64,000 bases of DNA from Acanthopleura granulata (Eukaryota; Mollusca; Polyplacophora; Chitonida; Chitonidae), in contig JABBOT010000003.1 in the NCBI GenBank assembly GCA_016165875.1, forward strand, positions 29,230,812 through 29,294,811, given 5' to 3'. Numbering within the stretch: position 1 is the first letter of the stretch; every line of letters begins with the position of its first letter. The notes below the pieces were generated by a model, which did no database searches, had not been told where the DNA came from, and saw nothing but the letters and a program-made list of their open reading frames with translations. Shown here one piece after another: positions 38,748 through 50,008 of this stretch. Both the position numbers and the translations under genes were made by a program.

Positions 38748-40955
38748 ACATAACAGGGCGTCCACGCCAGCCAAGCTATTCGATCTTGACATGTGTCCGT
38801 TTTACTCACGGTAGGCCATGATAAATCAGTTTGTATTGTCATGTTGGTACATTTAAGAGAAAGCATGCATGCAGTCTGGCAGATGACCACATTGTAGGTG
38901 GTTGTGTGGCCATGAACCCTTGGCCCTTATTTAAGTCAGAGACATGAGTCCACAACTATACATTTTTAATGTGTATGTTTGTTTTTGTTTTTTTTTGGGG
39001 GGGGGGGGCAGTAAATCATTTTCTTTACAATGATGAATAAAAACAGTATAAAAGCATTCATATTTCCTTAGAAATATGAATTTCAATTTTTAGACAAAAC
39101 AGGGACAAAAGCCTGCATGATAATATCTCAAGATTTAAAAAAATCAAGTATGTTTATTAAATCTTTTAGATCAAAACTGAGATACTTCATCCTTTGCTAA
39201 CATTTTATGTAGACAATGTGTTTACACAAATTGAAAAGTATTTATTGTTTGTCTAGGAGAATATTTTTCAAAAACATTTTTAGAAAAAAGTAACATATCT
39301 TCCCACGCGACCTTATGGTACCATGTGACATCCACGGTGTTTTCCCATTTAACGTAAAAACAGATACATGTAAAGAAATATTGCATCAGTGTTTCTAATG
39401 TTATTATAAGGAATAAGGGAATTACGTTTGTATCAGTTAAAATACGGTACATGCGGTAGTCAACGTTTGTCAATGGTATTCTTATCAGAATACTAACTGT
39501 ATATATATACATACATCTATGGACTTTTAATTTAATCCTGCTCACAACAATTCGATGTCCAGATTGTTTGTGGCATACTTATGACATAAAGACGTATGAA
39601 TGTCCTTTCTGGTTGGAGGAATGGTTGAAATAGGTTTCAGTTGACATGAGGCGGCGAATTTCACCGGTTATAGATTTACTCCCCGGGTGGCCATGGCATG
39701 TTGCACTCCTTTTGGGAATCTGAGGTTTTATGCGCGTAGATGTAATTTTCCCACGACTTTGTATATATACTTCAAGTATGCGGTTATTTCGCTTCATATC
39801 TCTTCTGAAGGCGTGCAAATTACAATATGTGAATTTATACATGTCTTTGTGTATATGCATGTTGTAATGATAATAGGCATTGATGTGATCTTATATTACG
39901 TAACAAACATAGCTTGCTTTCAAGCTGTTTTAGGCACCAATTATACATGCACCTGTCAACACTGAACCGCTCGTGCACGCGGTTTGTAAACTCCTTTGTT
40001 CTTTCCATTAACAATGATCTAAATGGCAGGTGTCCTGGTTGCATGCCAGGTTAAGGCCTAATCCCTGCCTACCCACAGGGGACACGCCCTACTCCCTCGG
40101 CCGTTGTGATGTCAGTTTGACATGTGGCGATTAACACTAACTTTTGAAAGCAGCATGAATGGATTTAATTCCATTAAAAAACTTACACGCATGGAGAAAA
40201 CCCTCCCCTGAGTTCTGTTGTTTGATGTATGTCTAATTTCGCTACACTGTTGGGCGCTTTAGGCGACGCTATTAAAACAAAAATCCAGTGTTCAAGTAAA
40301 CCTCATCTTGATCTATATATACGGCCACTTCCAAATGGCTCAGATGATTCTTTGAAACCATTCTTTTCCAGACGGGTTTGCGCCTATACTGCTTGCATGC
40401 AGTCTGCACTGTTCCATGCAGATTCAACACGATCCCTTCTTATTTGCTACAACCTTGGAACGAACATATAGGCCTGACTACTTATCTGCTGGCTTCACAA
40501 TGCATACATGACGCAATCCTGTACAGCTATGCACTCAGAGAGGCGTAACAGCCACAGCTTCGTACACAATAACTGAAAGGTACCGGTATATAGGTAGCGT
40601 AAATACCAGTCTGGGAGTGAAAGAAAGCCTAAAACACACCATCAAGAACGGAACTGCTAAGTGTGGTAAGTGTGCCTATATACTGACTGTATGCATGAAC
40701 GTCTGAGTGGATGCACGGCATGAATACCTGGGAAAGTTCATCTGTAGTTTACCAGAAGTCGGTGGATTATCCCGGGCACTCCGACTTTTATAGCGGAACT
40801 GTCGACAAGAAGCCAAAGCCTTGTACATCGTACAGTGTAGTAGCTTGTGATTTATACACAAATCAGAATTCCTGCTTGGATATCTTGCCATCATCCTTCC
40901 ACTCAGTGCATTCCTTCTGAGCAGTGAACAGATCGAGAGCTATGAGCTGTATACA
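38748..40955. other. Intergenic stretch, nothing recognised
   Basis: No gene, RNA or element family is recognised. A T-run followed by a 12-base G run (38997-39008) and several short frames without family resemblance are present. Confidence 0.4.
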
Positions 40956-41217
40956 TTTATTTATTTGATTGGTGTTTTACTCCGTGCTCAAGAATATTTC
41001 ACTTATACGACGTCGGCCAGCATTATGGTGGGATGAAACCGGGCCACAGCCCGGGGGAAACCCAGGACCATGCGCAGGTTGCTGGCAGACCTTCCCACGT
41101 ACGGCCAGAGAGGAAGTCAGCATGAGCTGGACTTCAACTCACAGCGACCGCATTGGTGGGAGGCTTCGGGTCATCGTGCTGCGCTAGCGCGCTAAACGAC
41201 TGAGCCACGGAGGCCCC
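40956..41217 (-). mobile_element. Full-length tRNA-derived SINE with target-site duplication
   Basis: Read on the minus strand, the element starts 'ggcctccgtggctcagtcg'. It has an A-box-like region and a B-box-like 'gagttgaagtcca', a conserved central body, and ends in 'aaataaat' tail text. Flanks 40944-40951 and 41218-41225 are the identical GAGCTGTA, the expected short target duplication. It lies about 0.6 kb upstream of the SYNCRIP first exon. Confidence 0.9.
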
Positions 41218-41749
41218 GAGCTGTACAGAGGAGTAGGGCCTATTAACACCATGATGGACATAAGTAAGACATATGAAATTCATAGTAAAAACCAGATGTT
41301 TTTCTTCACTTTAATATCGAGTTTTTTTTAAACGCTGGCAACAGTGTCATCCGAAGGATACTATTTTTCTCCCTCATAGGCCTAACAATTATTTAACTGT
41401 TTACGGTACCGGCCATGCAGTCATTTTCCTTTATACATTAAGCTATAGGTTTGTAAAATTCAATTTTAAAATACATAAGATTTAACTTTAATAAATAGTC
41501 CCAAGTTCAATGTTTCACTTGTAAAATAATAATAATAATACATATGTATATGTACATAGGCCTACTCCAGTGTAATTGATCCTCGTCAAAAGAATATTAC
41601 AAATGGAAGTAGGTCTATCCCGATTAGCGTTTCTCAGCTCGAACCGTGACATTTACATTTATTGTGAAACGCAAAAAATATCTCTGATCATCTCTGGCCA
41701 CGGTTAGATAAAATCATAGCTAATAGCGTAAGAAAAATTAGGGCAACTA

Positions 41750-41920
41750 CGGTTTCTTCATTGGCCGATGTGGGTTAGAGATTACAAGAGGGCACCTTGT
41801 CGTTGTGCTGGAAACCCCGTATACTCTCGTGGCTTTCCGCCATTTTTGTGCACGAGCTGCGAGACCAACACACAGGAGGGACTTTATTCGGGATAATTTT
41901 GCTGGTTGGCAACATCGTAG
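41750..41920 (+). promoter_or_regulatory. SYNCRIP promoter and 5' UTR exon (inferred)
   Basis: An inverted CCAAT box (ATTGG, about 41760) is followed by a YY1-type CCGCCATTTTTG (41837-41848), a motif common close to start sites of housekeeping genes. The segment ends at a strong donor, g|gtaagaaag, at 41921. No ATG-led protein frame is needed, so it would be a noncoding first exon joined to 43646. The exact start site cannot be read from the sequence. Confidence 0.55.
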
Positions 41921-43645
41921 GTAAGAAAGAAATAGGACACGTTATGTAAAATGTGTTGCATTAATTTAGATATGCTGTTTTATCAGAATGCTACATCGAT
42001 ATTTTTTTTTAAAAAGGCTAGACAATTGGGACGGCTTGGACTTCGCCTTTCAACACAGTGCCTAACTAGGAAGCCTGTGAAGGAACCCGGTTTTTAAAAA
42101 AATTCGTTGTCCACAGAATAATAACTGAACCTTAATCTGCATTTCGGCATTGCGGTCGTGTTGGAGGACGTTATTCACACCGCTATAAGTGTCGTATGAA
42201 TTTGATAAGCAGATAATATTGTGTTCCATCAGTAAGCAGCATGTTCCCGTAAATAGGTCAGCGTGCATGCGTTGTTCAAATTGCCGGCCATGCTTCCTTT
42301 GTTCTTCCTAAGACGCGGTAACAACCGATCTCAGTCGTCTGTTACGTCGGCGGGAGTGGATGTCGAAGTCCTCGTTTTCTTGAATATATGGTTTTTTTGG
42401 CATTGTCAATGTGTAATTATCATTTTCTTTGTGTTGGTAACGTTTTCGGCAGATGTTATCGTGTAATGCACACCTTCAGGAATATCTTGTTTGAAGAGGC
42501 GGGAAAAATTCCGCATTGACCTAATCAGATCTCCTTGCTTGTTTTATTTTTATAATCCCACATGCCTCTAGTGAAGTTATATTAAACGGTTAGGTATATT
42601 TTCTAAAATTTCTGGTATTTAATTCCTCAACGATTAATCAACGAGTTCTAAAATCCAGTGGAAGCGTTTTGTAAACCACTTAACCCGCCCCGAGTTGGCC
42701 TCCAAATCCACAGTAAAACAGTAGTATGTGTCGATTTCTCGCTTGAATTGATGAGATCAGGACCATTATTATATCTCTTGCAAATATGAATCCATTCCTG
42801 CGAGGAAATAATTTTTAAATCTTCAACACAATAGTTCGTATTTTCTAATAAAAAGTCACTTCGTGTTGTCACAGAGGTCCGAGCGTCTCGCATTCCAAAT
42901 CATGCATGGAACCGTACAGCAAAATACAAAAAAAGTGACTGTTAAAGTAGTCACATGTATTGCTCTTTTCCACCATGTATATTTGTTTTTCATTGCATTT
43001 TGGTGTATGAAATCTTAATTGCAGCGTCGGCTTGTGGCCATGAGCCACATCGCATTTGAAGTTTTGTAAGTCGAACTTCCATATTTGTTGGAGTGTGGTG
43101 CAGATTCTAGTACACCTGGCTTACTATGATTTGCACAGTGTGATTTTCATGAGGGGAAGGGAATATTTGTTATAAACCCTAGCAACCTTTCCACTCAGAA
43201 AGGGACTTAAACTTGCAGGAGTGATAACAAAGGCAAATGATTAAACTTTGAGCTAGGTAAATATAGGAAATAGGTGAAAATAGACCTCAATGCTTAACTG
43301 AACTGATATGCCTCTAGATTTATTCAACTAGTTCAGTTTATAGAAACAAGAGGAACTAAAGTGGATGATCTGTACTCTACCACTGGAATTTTAACATTAA
43401 TCTACTTGAAAAAACGAAATAGAGACCTCTTATGAGCCAAGTTACATATGATTCCGCCCTTTTGTTGTCAATACCATAGTCGGAGTGTGCTCTGAAGTTA
43501 GGTTTGGCAAAATCTTGATCGGCCGTAGTATGGCCCCAAATCAGCATCAGAGTGCGCCCCATTTAAAAATGTTGCGCAACCCCCCCAGGTCATTGGTTCT
43601 GAACAAGCATGTCATTGTTTACACCAGTTTTGTTGGGATTTCCAG
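41921..43645 (+). other. SYNCRIP intron 1 (5' UTR intron, inferred)
   Basis: A 1.7-kb intron between the inferred noncoding exon and the ATG-containing exon. Its first ~0.5 kb is still rich in CpG; the rest is CpG-poor. No coding signal is recognised. Confidence 0.5.
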
Positions 43646-43650
43646 GGGAG

Positions 43651-43849
43651 ATGGCTGATGTTGAAGAAATGGATCAACAAGCCGAAGACCGTCTTCTTGG
43701 AGACAACGGGGTAAAAGATGAACCAATGGAAACTCAAGAAGGATTAGATGAGGAAGAAATCAATGGAAGAAGTGAAGATTTCCACAAGTTAATAGAACTT
43801 GGAATTGAATCCAAAGTAGCTGTTGAAGTAGATAAAATATACCAGAGTG
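43651..43849 (+). CDS. SYNCRIP coding exon 1 (start, acidic domain)
   Basis: The ATG follows an acceptor 'gggatttccag' by five bases. It encodes MADVEEMDQQAEDRLL and the acidic stretch up to VDKIYQS. The donor is 'g|gtaagt'. An upstream in-frame ATG at 43609 is intronic. Confidence 0.95.
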
Positions 43850-46800
43850 GTAAGTTATATTATTTTTAACTACTGATTTATATTAATCATCAAGCTGTGG
43901 ACATCCTTCAGCAAAGGATCATTCTCCTGAAGGACATTGAGTTACATTTTCCTCATTGGTAATTGCCCTCTTTAAAAAGGGTGTTTAGTAGTAGCCTGCA
44001 GACAGCAGTTTTCACCTGGTTTGAGTTACAAAACTGCTGCCCGCTCAAGCGAGTTGGAAAGTCTAATGTAATATGCCGTTGTTTCCTTTTTGTGACTCCA
44101 ACATGACATGCATATATCATTGTCACTGTAAAAGCATGCCACATGCTTCTGTCACTGGGTGGTATCCAGTATTTATCTGTTTATCTGAAACCATTGTTGT
44201 GAGAAACTGTGTTCAATCTTGTTGACTTGCAAAACTTGAATGTTTTCCCACTTCAAACAATACCTCTGACACAAACCACCCATGGAAATTTACATGGACT
44301 TTAATGCAGGATATGAGACCTACCCATTACCAAGTGAAATGCGCTGATTTTCTGACGTTTTTGTTGAGAGTTATGTGAAAGTGTTCAAGATTAGAGGTGT
44401 ATGGGGAGAGATAAGAAACAAGATGTTTGGAAATGTTTGGATTTCGGATGTTAACTAAACATTCTTGAGTACAGCAAGAAGCATGAACTTAATTTAGGCA
44501 TGCTGTCATTAGTTAATGACCAGCATTTATTTTCTGCTGACTCTTCAATGTTTTAGGTAAACTGGAGCATGCTGATCTGGATGAAAGGGCGCTGGATGCC
44601 TTAAAAGAATTCTCAGTTGATGATGCCATAGCAGTGCTAAAAGAGTTCAATGAAAGCAGTTTGGAACATGTCACAAACAAAAGTGCATTTTTATGCAGTG
44701 TCATGAAAACATACAGACAACGAAACAAATCTCAAGGGTCTGCCACGAAAGTCAACAAGGGTCCTGATGAGGCTAAATTAAAGGTACAGTTGTGTGAAGT
44801 AAAGATCACATATCCAGCGGATTAGGAATGTTTGTGCAAAGGAGAAAAAAGCAGGTTTCTGAAGATGACCAGACAGGGGGACATTGTAGGATGTCAGTGT
44901 AATTTATGTAGTTAAAGTGATACGTGAGATTGTAACCTGAGCCTTTGTTACTGACAACTGCATACAAAAGTTCATTAGTACGTGTTAAATTAAAGGTTGG
45001 AAGTGGTATGGTGCATGGCAGTGAAGTTGGCAACTAGTAACCATTGGTACCTAAGGTACAGATTTGATACTGATCATGGACTAAGTTTGTGTATGCCCCT
45101 ACCCTGTTTGTGACAAATGGTCAGTGGTGCTCATGGGACACTTTTAAAAGCAATCAGAATGTGATCATCCCGTGTTCCCTCCCACCATAATTCTGGCCGT
45201 TTTTGTGTAAGGGAAACATTCTTTAGTACAGCATAAAACACTATTGAATTGCTATTATCAGATCTAGCTTTGTGTTTCAGGAAATACTAGACCGAACAGG
45301 GTATTCTCTAGATGTGACAACTGGTCAGCGGAAGTATGGTGGTCCTCCACCAAATTGGGACCAGCCTCAACCTGGTGCTGGACACGAGGTAAGCAGGTCT
45401 TGCACAAGAAGGGAAATTTTTTTTTCGATTTGTAAGTGTATATGAGTCCTCTTGGTTTATAGTAATGCTTGGAGAGGACAGGGCTAACATTTATTTCAAG
45501 TTTAACAGTTGGTCCCTCGTGTTTTAAAAAGCATAGTGTTTTGGTATGTTGGTGATATGGTTGATTACCATGTGCTAAATGTGCTCATTTGTGATCACAG
45601 ACGAGCTTGTATGGGATTTCTGGTTGTCCTTTTGACCATTCCCAATGTGGTGTAGAGAAATGTTTTGTGTGGCTATGTCAGGTCTTCTTGGGTGAAGATT
45701 TGGTATACTACTGAAACTACAGACATAACTGTGTGTGTGTGTGTAACACTGTCCTGAGAGGTATAGTGAAAGTAAGGTTTGCCTGGAAATAAGGAAACTT
45801 GGGTTTGGTAATTTTCACAACTAAATTAATTTTGCTAGGGTTGAACTTGCTTATCAGGCCATGCCATAAAATATGTTGGAAGTTGGTATGTGTTAGTACT
45901 AATGGCATGGTCTTTTTCAGGTATTTTGTGGCAAAATTCCCAGAGACATCTATGAAGATGAGTTGATCCCCTTGTTTGAGAAGTGTGGAAACATTTGGGA
46001 TTTGAGGTTGATGATGGACCCGGTGAATAACTGCAACAGAGGCTATTGTTTTGTCACATTTTGTGATCGTGAAAGTGCTAAGGATTGTGTCAAACAGGTC
46101 AGCATCAATGCAAGGAGAATTTTCCCTCTTCTGAAATCACTGGATTCAAAGTTCTGCTTCACAAGAGTTAACTTCATTTGTGCTGTAAATTTGAAAATAT
46201 GGTTTGCAACAATGGGCAAGGAAATATACTTGAAGTTAACTTTAAAGTGGGATTTGGATAAACATAGTTTACATTTGGCATCAAATACAAATTGCTAGAT
46301 TGAAATTTAACTTCTGAAGAAATTGTTATAAGTATGCGCATGATAGCATATAGATACTGTCTTGACTTTTGAAATCCTTTGGCATTTTTGTGTATTTCAT
46401 TTTCAGCTCGATAATTATGAAATCAGAAAGGGGAAGTACCTTAAAGTCAACGTTTCTGTGGCTAATTTGAGGTTGTTTGTTGGAAACATTCCCAAAAGCA
46501 AAACCAAAGAAGAAATCCAGGAAGAATTTTCAAAAAAGACAGGTGTGTTTACAGTGCAGCTGTGGGTGGAGTGAAGCAAGTCAAAAACAAACCCTGCTCG
46601 CTGCCTTTTTCTTCTATTTTATAACTGGGTGGAATTTTGGTTCCTCATTAGAAATGAAATTTTGGCTTGTACAGAATTTGGCATTCTAGCTTTTGTGTGT
46701 AAATTTGAGGCTGTAGTAAGGAATGATTTTTGGGTGGTTGTTGTAATCACATTTGGACTTTTGTTGTGTAGAGGGATTACTGGATGTGATCATATACAGC

Positions 46801-49800
46801 TGTGCTGATGAGCCGAGGAAAAAGAACAGAGGGTTTGCCTTCCTTGAATATGACACCCACAAAAATGCTTCCACTGCCAAAAGGAAACTTGGTAATGGCA
46901 GGACAAAAGTTTGGGGCTGTGACATCCTTGTAGACTGGGCTGATCCCTTGGAAGAGCCAGACTCCGACACAATGCAGAAGGTGAGAACAAAATTCAGTCT
47001 TTATAGTGAAAATAAGTGATGTACATTGTAGATAATCTATGATTTTTGCACATAAGAAAAAGGTGTAAATCAGACATGGATTAAAAAAGTTTTATCTTTA
47101 CCTGAACGTGGCTTGCTGCTTGTTACATTCAGAGTATGTGGAACAAGAAATAGGGAATTTAGAAATATGCGTAACATGATAAATAAAAAATTTTCAATCA
47201 TTAGAACTCATGGGTTAAAACCTGTCAGGCCAACCATGATAATACAGAATTTGGGCCATATGATTATTATTCAGTGTGAGTGGTAGTTACTTGCAATGCC
47301 ATTGTTTTGTGTGTGATGTCAAGCAGCAAACAAGGAAATGAAATATGCCCTTAAATAATTGCATTCTAGGTAAAAGTTTTGTATGTGCGCAACCTTACCT
47401 CAGAGGTGACCGAAGAAATGCTTGAAGAGAAGTTTGGAGCCTACGGAAAGGTGGAGAGGGTGAAGAAAATCAAGGATTATGGCTTCATTCACTTTGAGGA
47501 GCGAGATTGTGCTGTTAAGGCTATGGAAGCTTTGAATGGTCAGGTAAATACCATTTCTTGTGTTTTAAAGTCTTCTTAAATCAGGATTCTAATTTTCTTT
47601 GAAATAGTATGCCTATCTGTTTTGAGAATAGTTCTGCTGTGATTTTATGAATAACCCCAGAACTGCAAAAATAAGATGTCTATAAAATTTTGTTTGCTTA
47701 TTGTGTTTTAGTTTCAGTTGTTCTGGAAGGGCCGTTGGACCACAACTGCTTGCATGAGCTGAAATATTGAAAACTTGTTACCTTGTTTACTTCAGAAATT
47801 TGGCAAGAATGAAATTGAGGTGTCCCTGGCGAAACCACCAACAGACAACAAGAAGAAAGAGCAGCGAAAGCGGGACCAGGAGAGGCGTCAAATGGGCCAG
47901 ATGTTCCAGATGCGAGGAGGGTCAGTTAATTGCTGATGTTTCCTAGTTGAAGCATGTTGATTTGGACGAGGAAACAAAAAATAAGTGATAAACTTAACAG
48001 AAGTATTTGCATTAATGAAAGGAAGTGCCAAGAGACACCATTATCTTGAGCATTAAGTTGTGTAGTACTGTAAATAATGTAAAAGTTTGGCCCATGACTA
48101 AGCTGCACATTTTGTGTGATTCTGTTCCTTTGGTTGTACGAAGGTATTTTGACCTTTCTTTGGAAGATAATGTGATAGCTTTGTGGGGAAATCGTAAGCT
48201 GTGAGTGTAAAAGTAATAATCTACTACATATATTTACCTCAGAAAATGCAGTTTGGGGGGAATGACTAGGTTATTTACAATAGAGGATTTTGCTACCAAG
48301 CAAGAATGAAAGTAATCCCTTTGAAGTAACTAAGTGAATTATCCATGTACAGCTTGGTCAAACAGTCTGGGTGTGAATGTTAACCACTGCCTTTCTGCTA
48401 GGCATTTTTTGAGTGGCCCGCGTTTGGGTGTTTCAGGTATGATGATTTCTGGGGTCCTCCAGGGAGAATGATGCACCCACCTGGTCGAGGGATGAGAGGC
48501 CGCCCGATGGGTCCACCCAGAGGCGGTGGTTACGGTAAACTATCTAACATAACTTGCTTACTAACCTGCTTTTAGACGTGTCTGCTTTATAAAATGCCAG
48601 CGTGGTGAGGAAACTACCGCCTCTCCCATCGTTATGGGTCCAGCTAGTGTAAAATGAAGGTCTGCAAACTGCTTCGACACCTCATTCATACCATGGCAGC
48701 ACTGAGTTTACAAAGTAATCCTGGATGTTTTGTGAGCTAAATTCTGTTGATTGTAACACATCGAATGTGGTATTACCAGACTTTTGGAAAAAATCATTTA
48801 ATTTTTCTTATTTTTTTTTTCTTCTGTCAGTGGACAAAATAAAGTTTGGTGCTAAATTTGCAGATCCTTTCTTCGATGATTACTATGGGTATGAAGACTT
48901 TGATTACTACGGCGGTTATGCGCCATTAGGCCCACGTGGGCGTGGCGGGAGAGGCGGACCACCCATGCCCCCAGTAAGTACCATACTACATTCTCGGAGC
49001 AAACTTTGCACAATCACAGACCAGCTCCAACAGGATTTCTGGTGGTCCTGTTGGCCGTTCCAATCTGTGTAGAGAAATGTTTTGTGTCGCTATGTCAGGT
49101 CTTCTTGGGTGAAGATTTGGTACACTATCAAAACTACATAGGTCTTGGTTCAAATAACAGGTGGAGGAAAATTTCTGCTTTGGATGTTAGGCATAGATTA
49201 TGCCATTGTATGCATGTGAATTTAACAGTATAACTCCAGTGAAAAATGACGTCGGCATCAGATGGACTTGTGACATAATGTTCTTTTTGGCGATGGGTTT
49301 ATGGAATAAATGGATTTATTTCCAAAGTGGTTTTATTTGGTTGTAGGATTTCCTCAATAGAATTGGATATCACAGTTCATTGGTGTTGACAGAAGTCGAT
49401 CTTTTCTCTGTGAATGTTACCTCCTAATTCCTCTTGGCTATAACTCCCCACACAGGTGGGGAACTCAGTTCATCCCATTTAATAAAAATCATTCTCTAAC
49501 TGTTGTGATCAAGAATTTTGTGCAGTTGGGATCAAGCTGATAAGGCCGCATTGCCCTGTAGAACCAGATCCTAGAAGCATCCAAGCTGCAAGATTTTAGA
49601 TCTGTAACTTGGGCTTTTTAAGTTGATCTCTCTTGTTTACTTAAGGAAATGGGCACCTTTCTATTCCTTTTCTTTATGCAGCCTATGCGAGGAAGAGGTG
49701 GAATTAGGGGACGTGGAGCGCCAGCCCAAGGAGCACGTGGCCGTGGAGGTCGAGGTGGACGCGGGGGAGGATTGGGGGCTCGAGGACGGGGCGCCACCCA

Positions 49801-50008
49801 ACCCAGGGGGGGTGCCCTCAACAGGGGAGGCAAGCGCAAGGCAGGGGGAGACTACAGCTTCGGCCAGGCTAAGCGACGAAACATGCAGGACAACTGGGGG
49901 GCTCAGCCCATTGCACAGCAGCCCTTGGACCAGCTGGGATATGGTGGAGGCTATAGTGGGAATGATTCTCAGTGGTACCAGGATTCCTATGGCCAAAACT
50001 GGGGTTAA
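43651..50008 (+). CDS. Heterogeneous nuclear ribonucleoprotein Q/R (SYNCRIP/HNRNPR ortholog), 11 coding exons
   Basis: Eleven exons join in frame to 1923 nt (640 residues plus stop), close to vertebrate hnRNP Q and R. The order is an acidic N-terminal domain (about 28-150, with NKSAFLCSVMKTYRQR), then the linker DVTTGQRKYGGPPP. RRM1 spans about 179-256, RRM2 about 258-341 and RRM3 about 354-424. Then come an EQRKRDQERRQ helix, a tyrosine/aspartate-rich DDYYGYEDFDYYGG patch, and RG/RGG repeats (about 517-582). A bipartite nuclear signal, KRKAGGDYSFGQAKRR, lies at 583-598, followed by the terminal QPIAQQPL and WYQDSYGQNWG motifs. In other animals the family controls mRNA splicing, transport, translation and stability, including neuronal mRNA localisation. 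Its single-copy ortholog in Drosophila is Syp. All junctions are GT-AG and phase-matched. Confidence 0.97.
44557..44783 (+). CDS. SYNCRIP coding exon 2 (N-terminal domain)
   Basis: Encodes GKLEHADLDERALDALKEF, then VTNKSAFLCSVMKTYRQR and KGPDEAKLK. All are near-identical to the vertebrate N-terminal domain. Ends in phase 0 at aag|gtacag. Confidence 0.97.
45176..45242 (+). mobile_element. SINE 3'-end fragment in SYNCRIP intron 3
   Basis: 'ccctcccaccataattctgg' followed by 'taagggaaacattctttagt' and 'gcataaaaca' matches the SINE 3' end ('cccaccataatgctggccg', 'agtgaaatattcttgagcac', 'ggagtaaaacacc'). The head is missing. Confidence 0.7.
45281..45388 (+). CDS. SYNCRIP coding exon 3 (linker)
   Basis: Thirty-six codons, EILDRTGYSLDVTTGQRKYG followed by GPPP and a Q/P/G-rich stretch. 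Phase 0 at both ends. Conserved linker before RRM1. Confidence 0.97.
45595..45720. repeat. ~125-bp repeat, SYNCRIP intron copy A
   Basis: Nearly identical to 49014-49137. It includes the unbroken segments 'gtagagaaatgttttgtgtg' (one change) and 'gctatgtcaggtcttcttgg', continuing through 'gtgaagatttggta'. Lies just upstream of the RRM1 exon. Confidence 0.9.
45921..46097 (+). CDS. SYNCRIP coding exon 4 (RRM1)
   Basis: Encodes RNP2 VFCGKI and RNP1 RGYCFVTF with the family signature WDLRLMMDP. Phase 0 at both ends. Somewhat cysteine-rich compared with the vertebrate sequence I recall. Confidence 0.97.
46407..46542 (+). CDS. SYNCRIP coding exon 5 (RRM1 end, RRM2 start)
   Basis: Encodes LDNYEIRKGKYLKVNVSVAN, then RNP2 LFVGNI and the signature PKSKTKEEIQEEF. 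The donor is 'g|gtgtgt'. Confidence 0.96.
46772..46980 (+). CDS. SYNCRIP coding exon 6 (RRM2)
   Basis: The acceptor 'ttgttgtgtag' precedes EGLLDVIIYSCADEPRKKN, RNP1 RGFAFLEY and WGCDILVDWADP. Ends in phase 0 at aag|gtgaga. Confidence 0.97.
47370..47543 (+). CDS. SYNCRIP coding exon 7 (RRM3)
   Basis: Fifty-eight codons, VKVLYVRNLTSEVTEEMLEE followed by KVERVKKIKDYGFIHF and KAMEALNGQ. Phase 0 at both ends. Confidence 0.97.
47796..47920 (+). CDS. SYNCRIP coding exon 8 (RRM3 end, basic helix)
   Basis: Encodes KFGKNEIEVSLAKPP, then the charged KKKEQRKRDQERRQ and MGQMFQMRG. The donor is 'gg|gtcagt'. Confidence 0.93.
48437..48534 (+). CDS. SYNCRIP coding exon 9 (G/P/M-rich)
   Basis: Encodes YDDFWGPPGRMMHPPGRGM and RGRPMGPPRGGGY, comparable to the PPHMPPPTRGRG region of vertebrate hnRNP Q. 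The donor is 'g|gtaaac'. Confidence 0.93.
48831..48973 (+). CDS. SYNCRIP coding exon 10 (Y/D-rich, first RGG)
   Basis: The acceptor 'cttctgtcag' follows a long T tract. Encodes FADPFFDDYYGYEDFDYYGG and then GPRGRGGRGGPPMPP. Ends in phase 0 at cca|gtaagt. This is the region that varies by splicing in vertebrate hnRNP Q/R, so skipping is plausible; removal would keep a frame only with a partner exon, because the entry phase is 1. Confidence 0.93.
49014..49137. repeat. ~125-bp repeat, SYNCRIP intron copy B
   Basis: Second copy, in the intron after exon 10, beginning 40 bases past its donor and in the same orientation as copy A. Both begin 'tcacagac' and end 'aaactac'. Confidence 0.9.
49682..50008 (+). 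CDS. SYNCRIP terminal coding exon 11 (RGG box, NLS, C-terminus)
   Basis: One hundred and eight codons plus TAA. Encodes dense RG/RGG repeats, KRKAGG and AKRR basic clusters, QPIAQQPL, and the terminal YQDSYGQNWG. GC-rich, so shadow frames are open in other registers and on the minus strand. Confidence 0.97.
   Translation, partial: PMRGRGGIRGRGAPAQGARGRGGRGGRGGGLGARGRGATQPRGGALNRGGKRKAGGDYSFGQAKRRNMQDNWGAQPIAQQPLDQLGYGGGYSGNDSQWYQDSYGQNWG

Noticed and set aside
48725..49072. 115-codon frame read as a separate gene
   Set aside because: It is SYNCRIP exon 10 with intron read-through at both ends. The conserved part begins exactly at the acceptor and ends at the donor.
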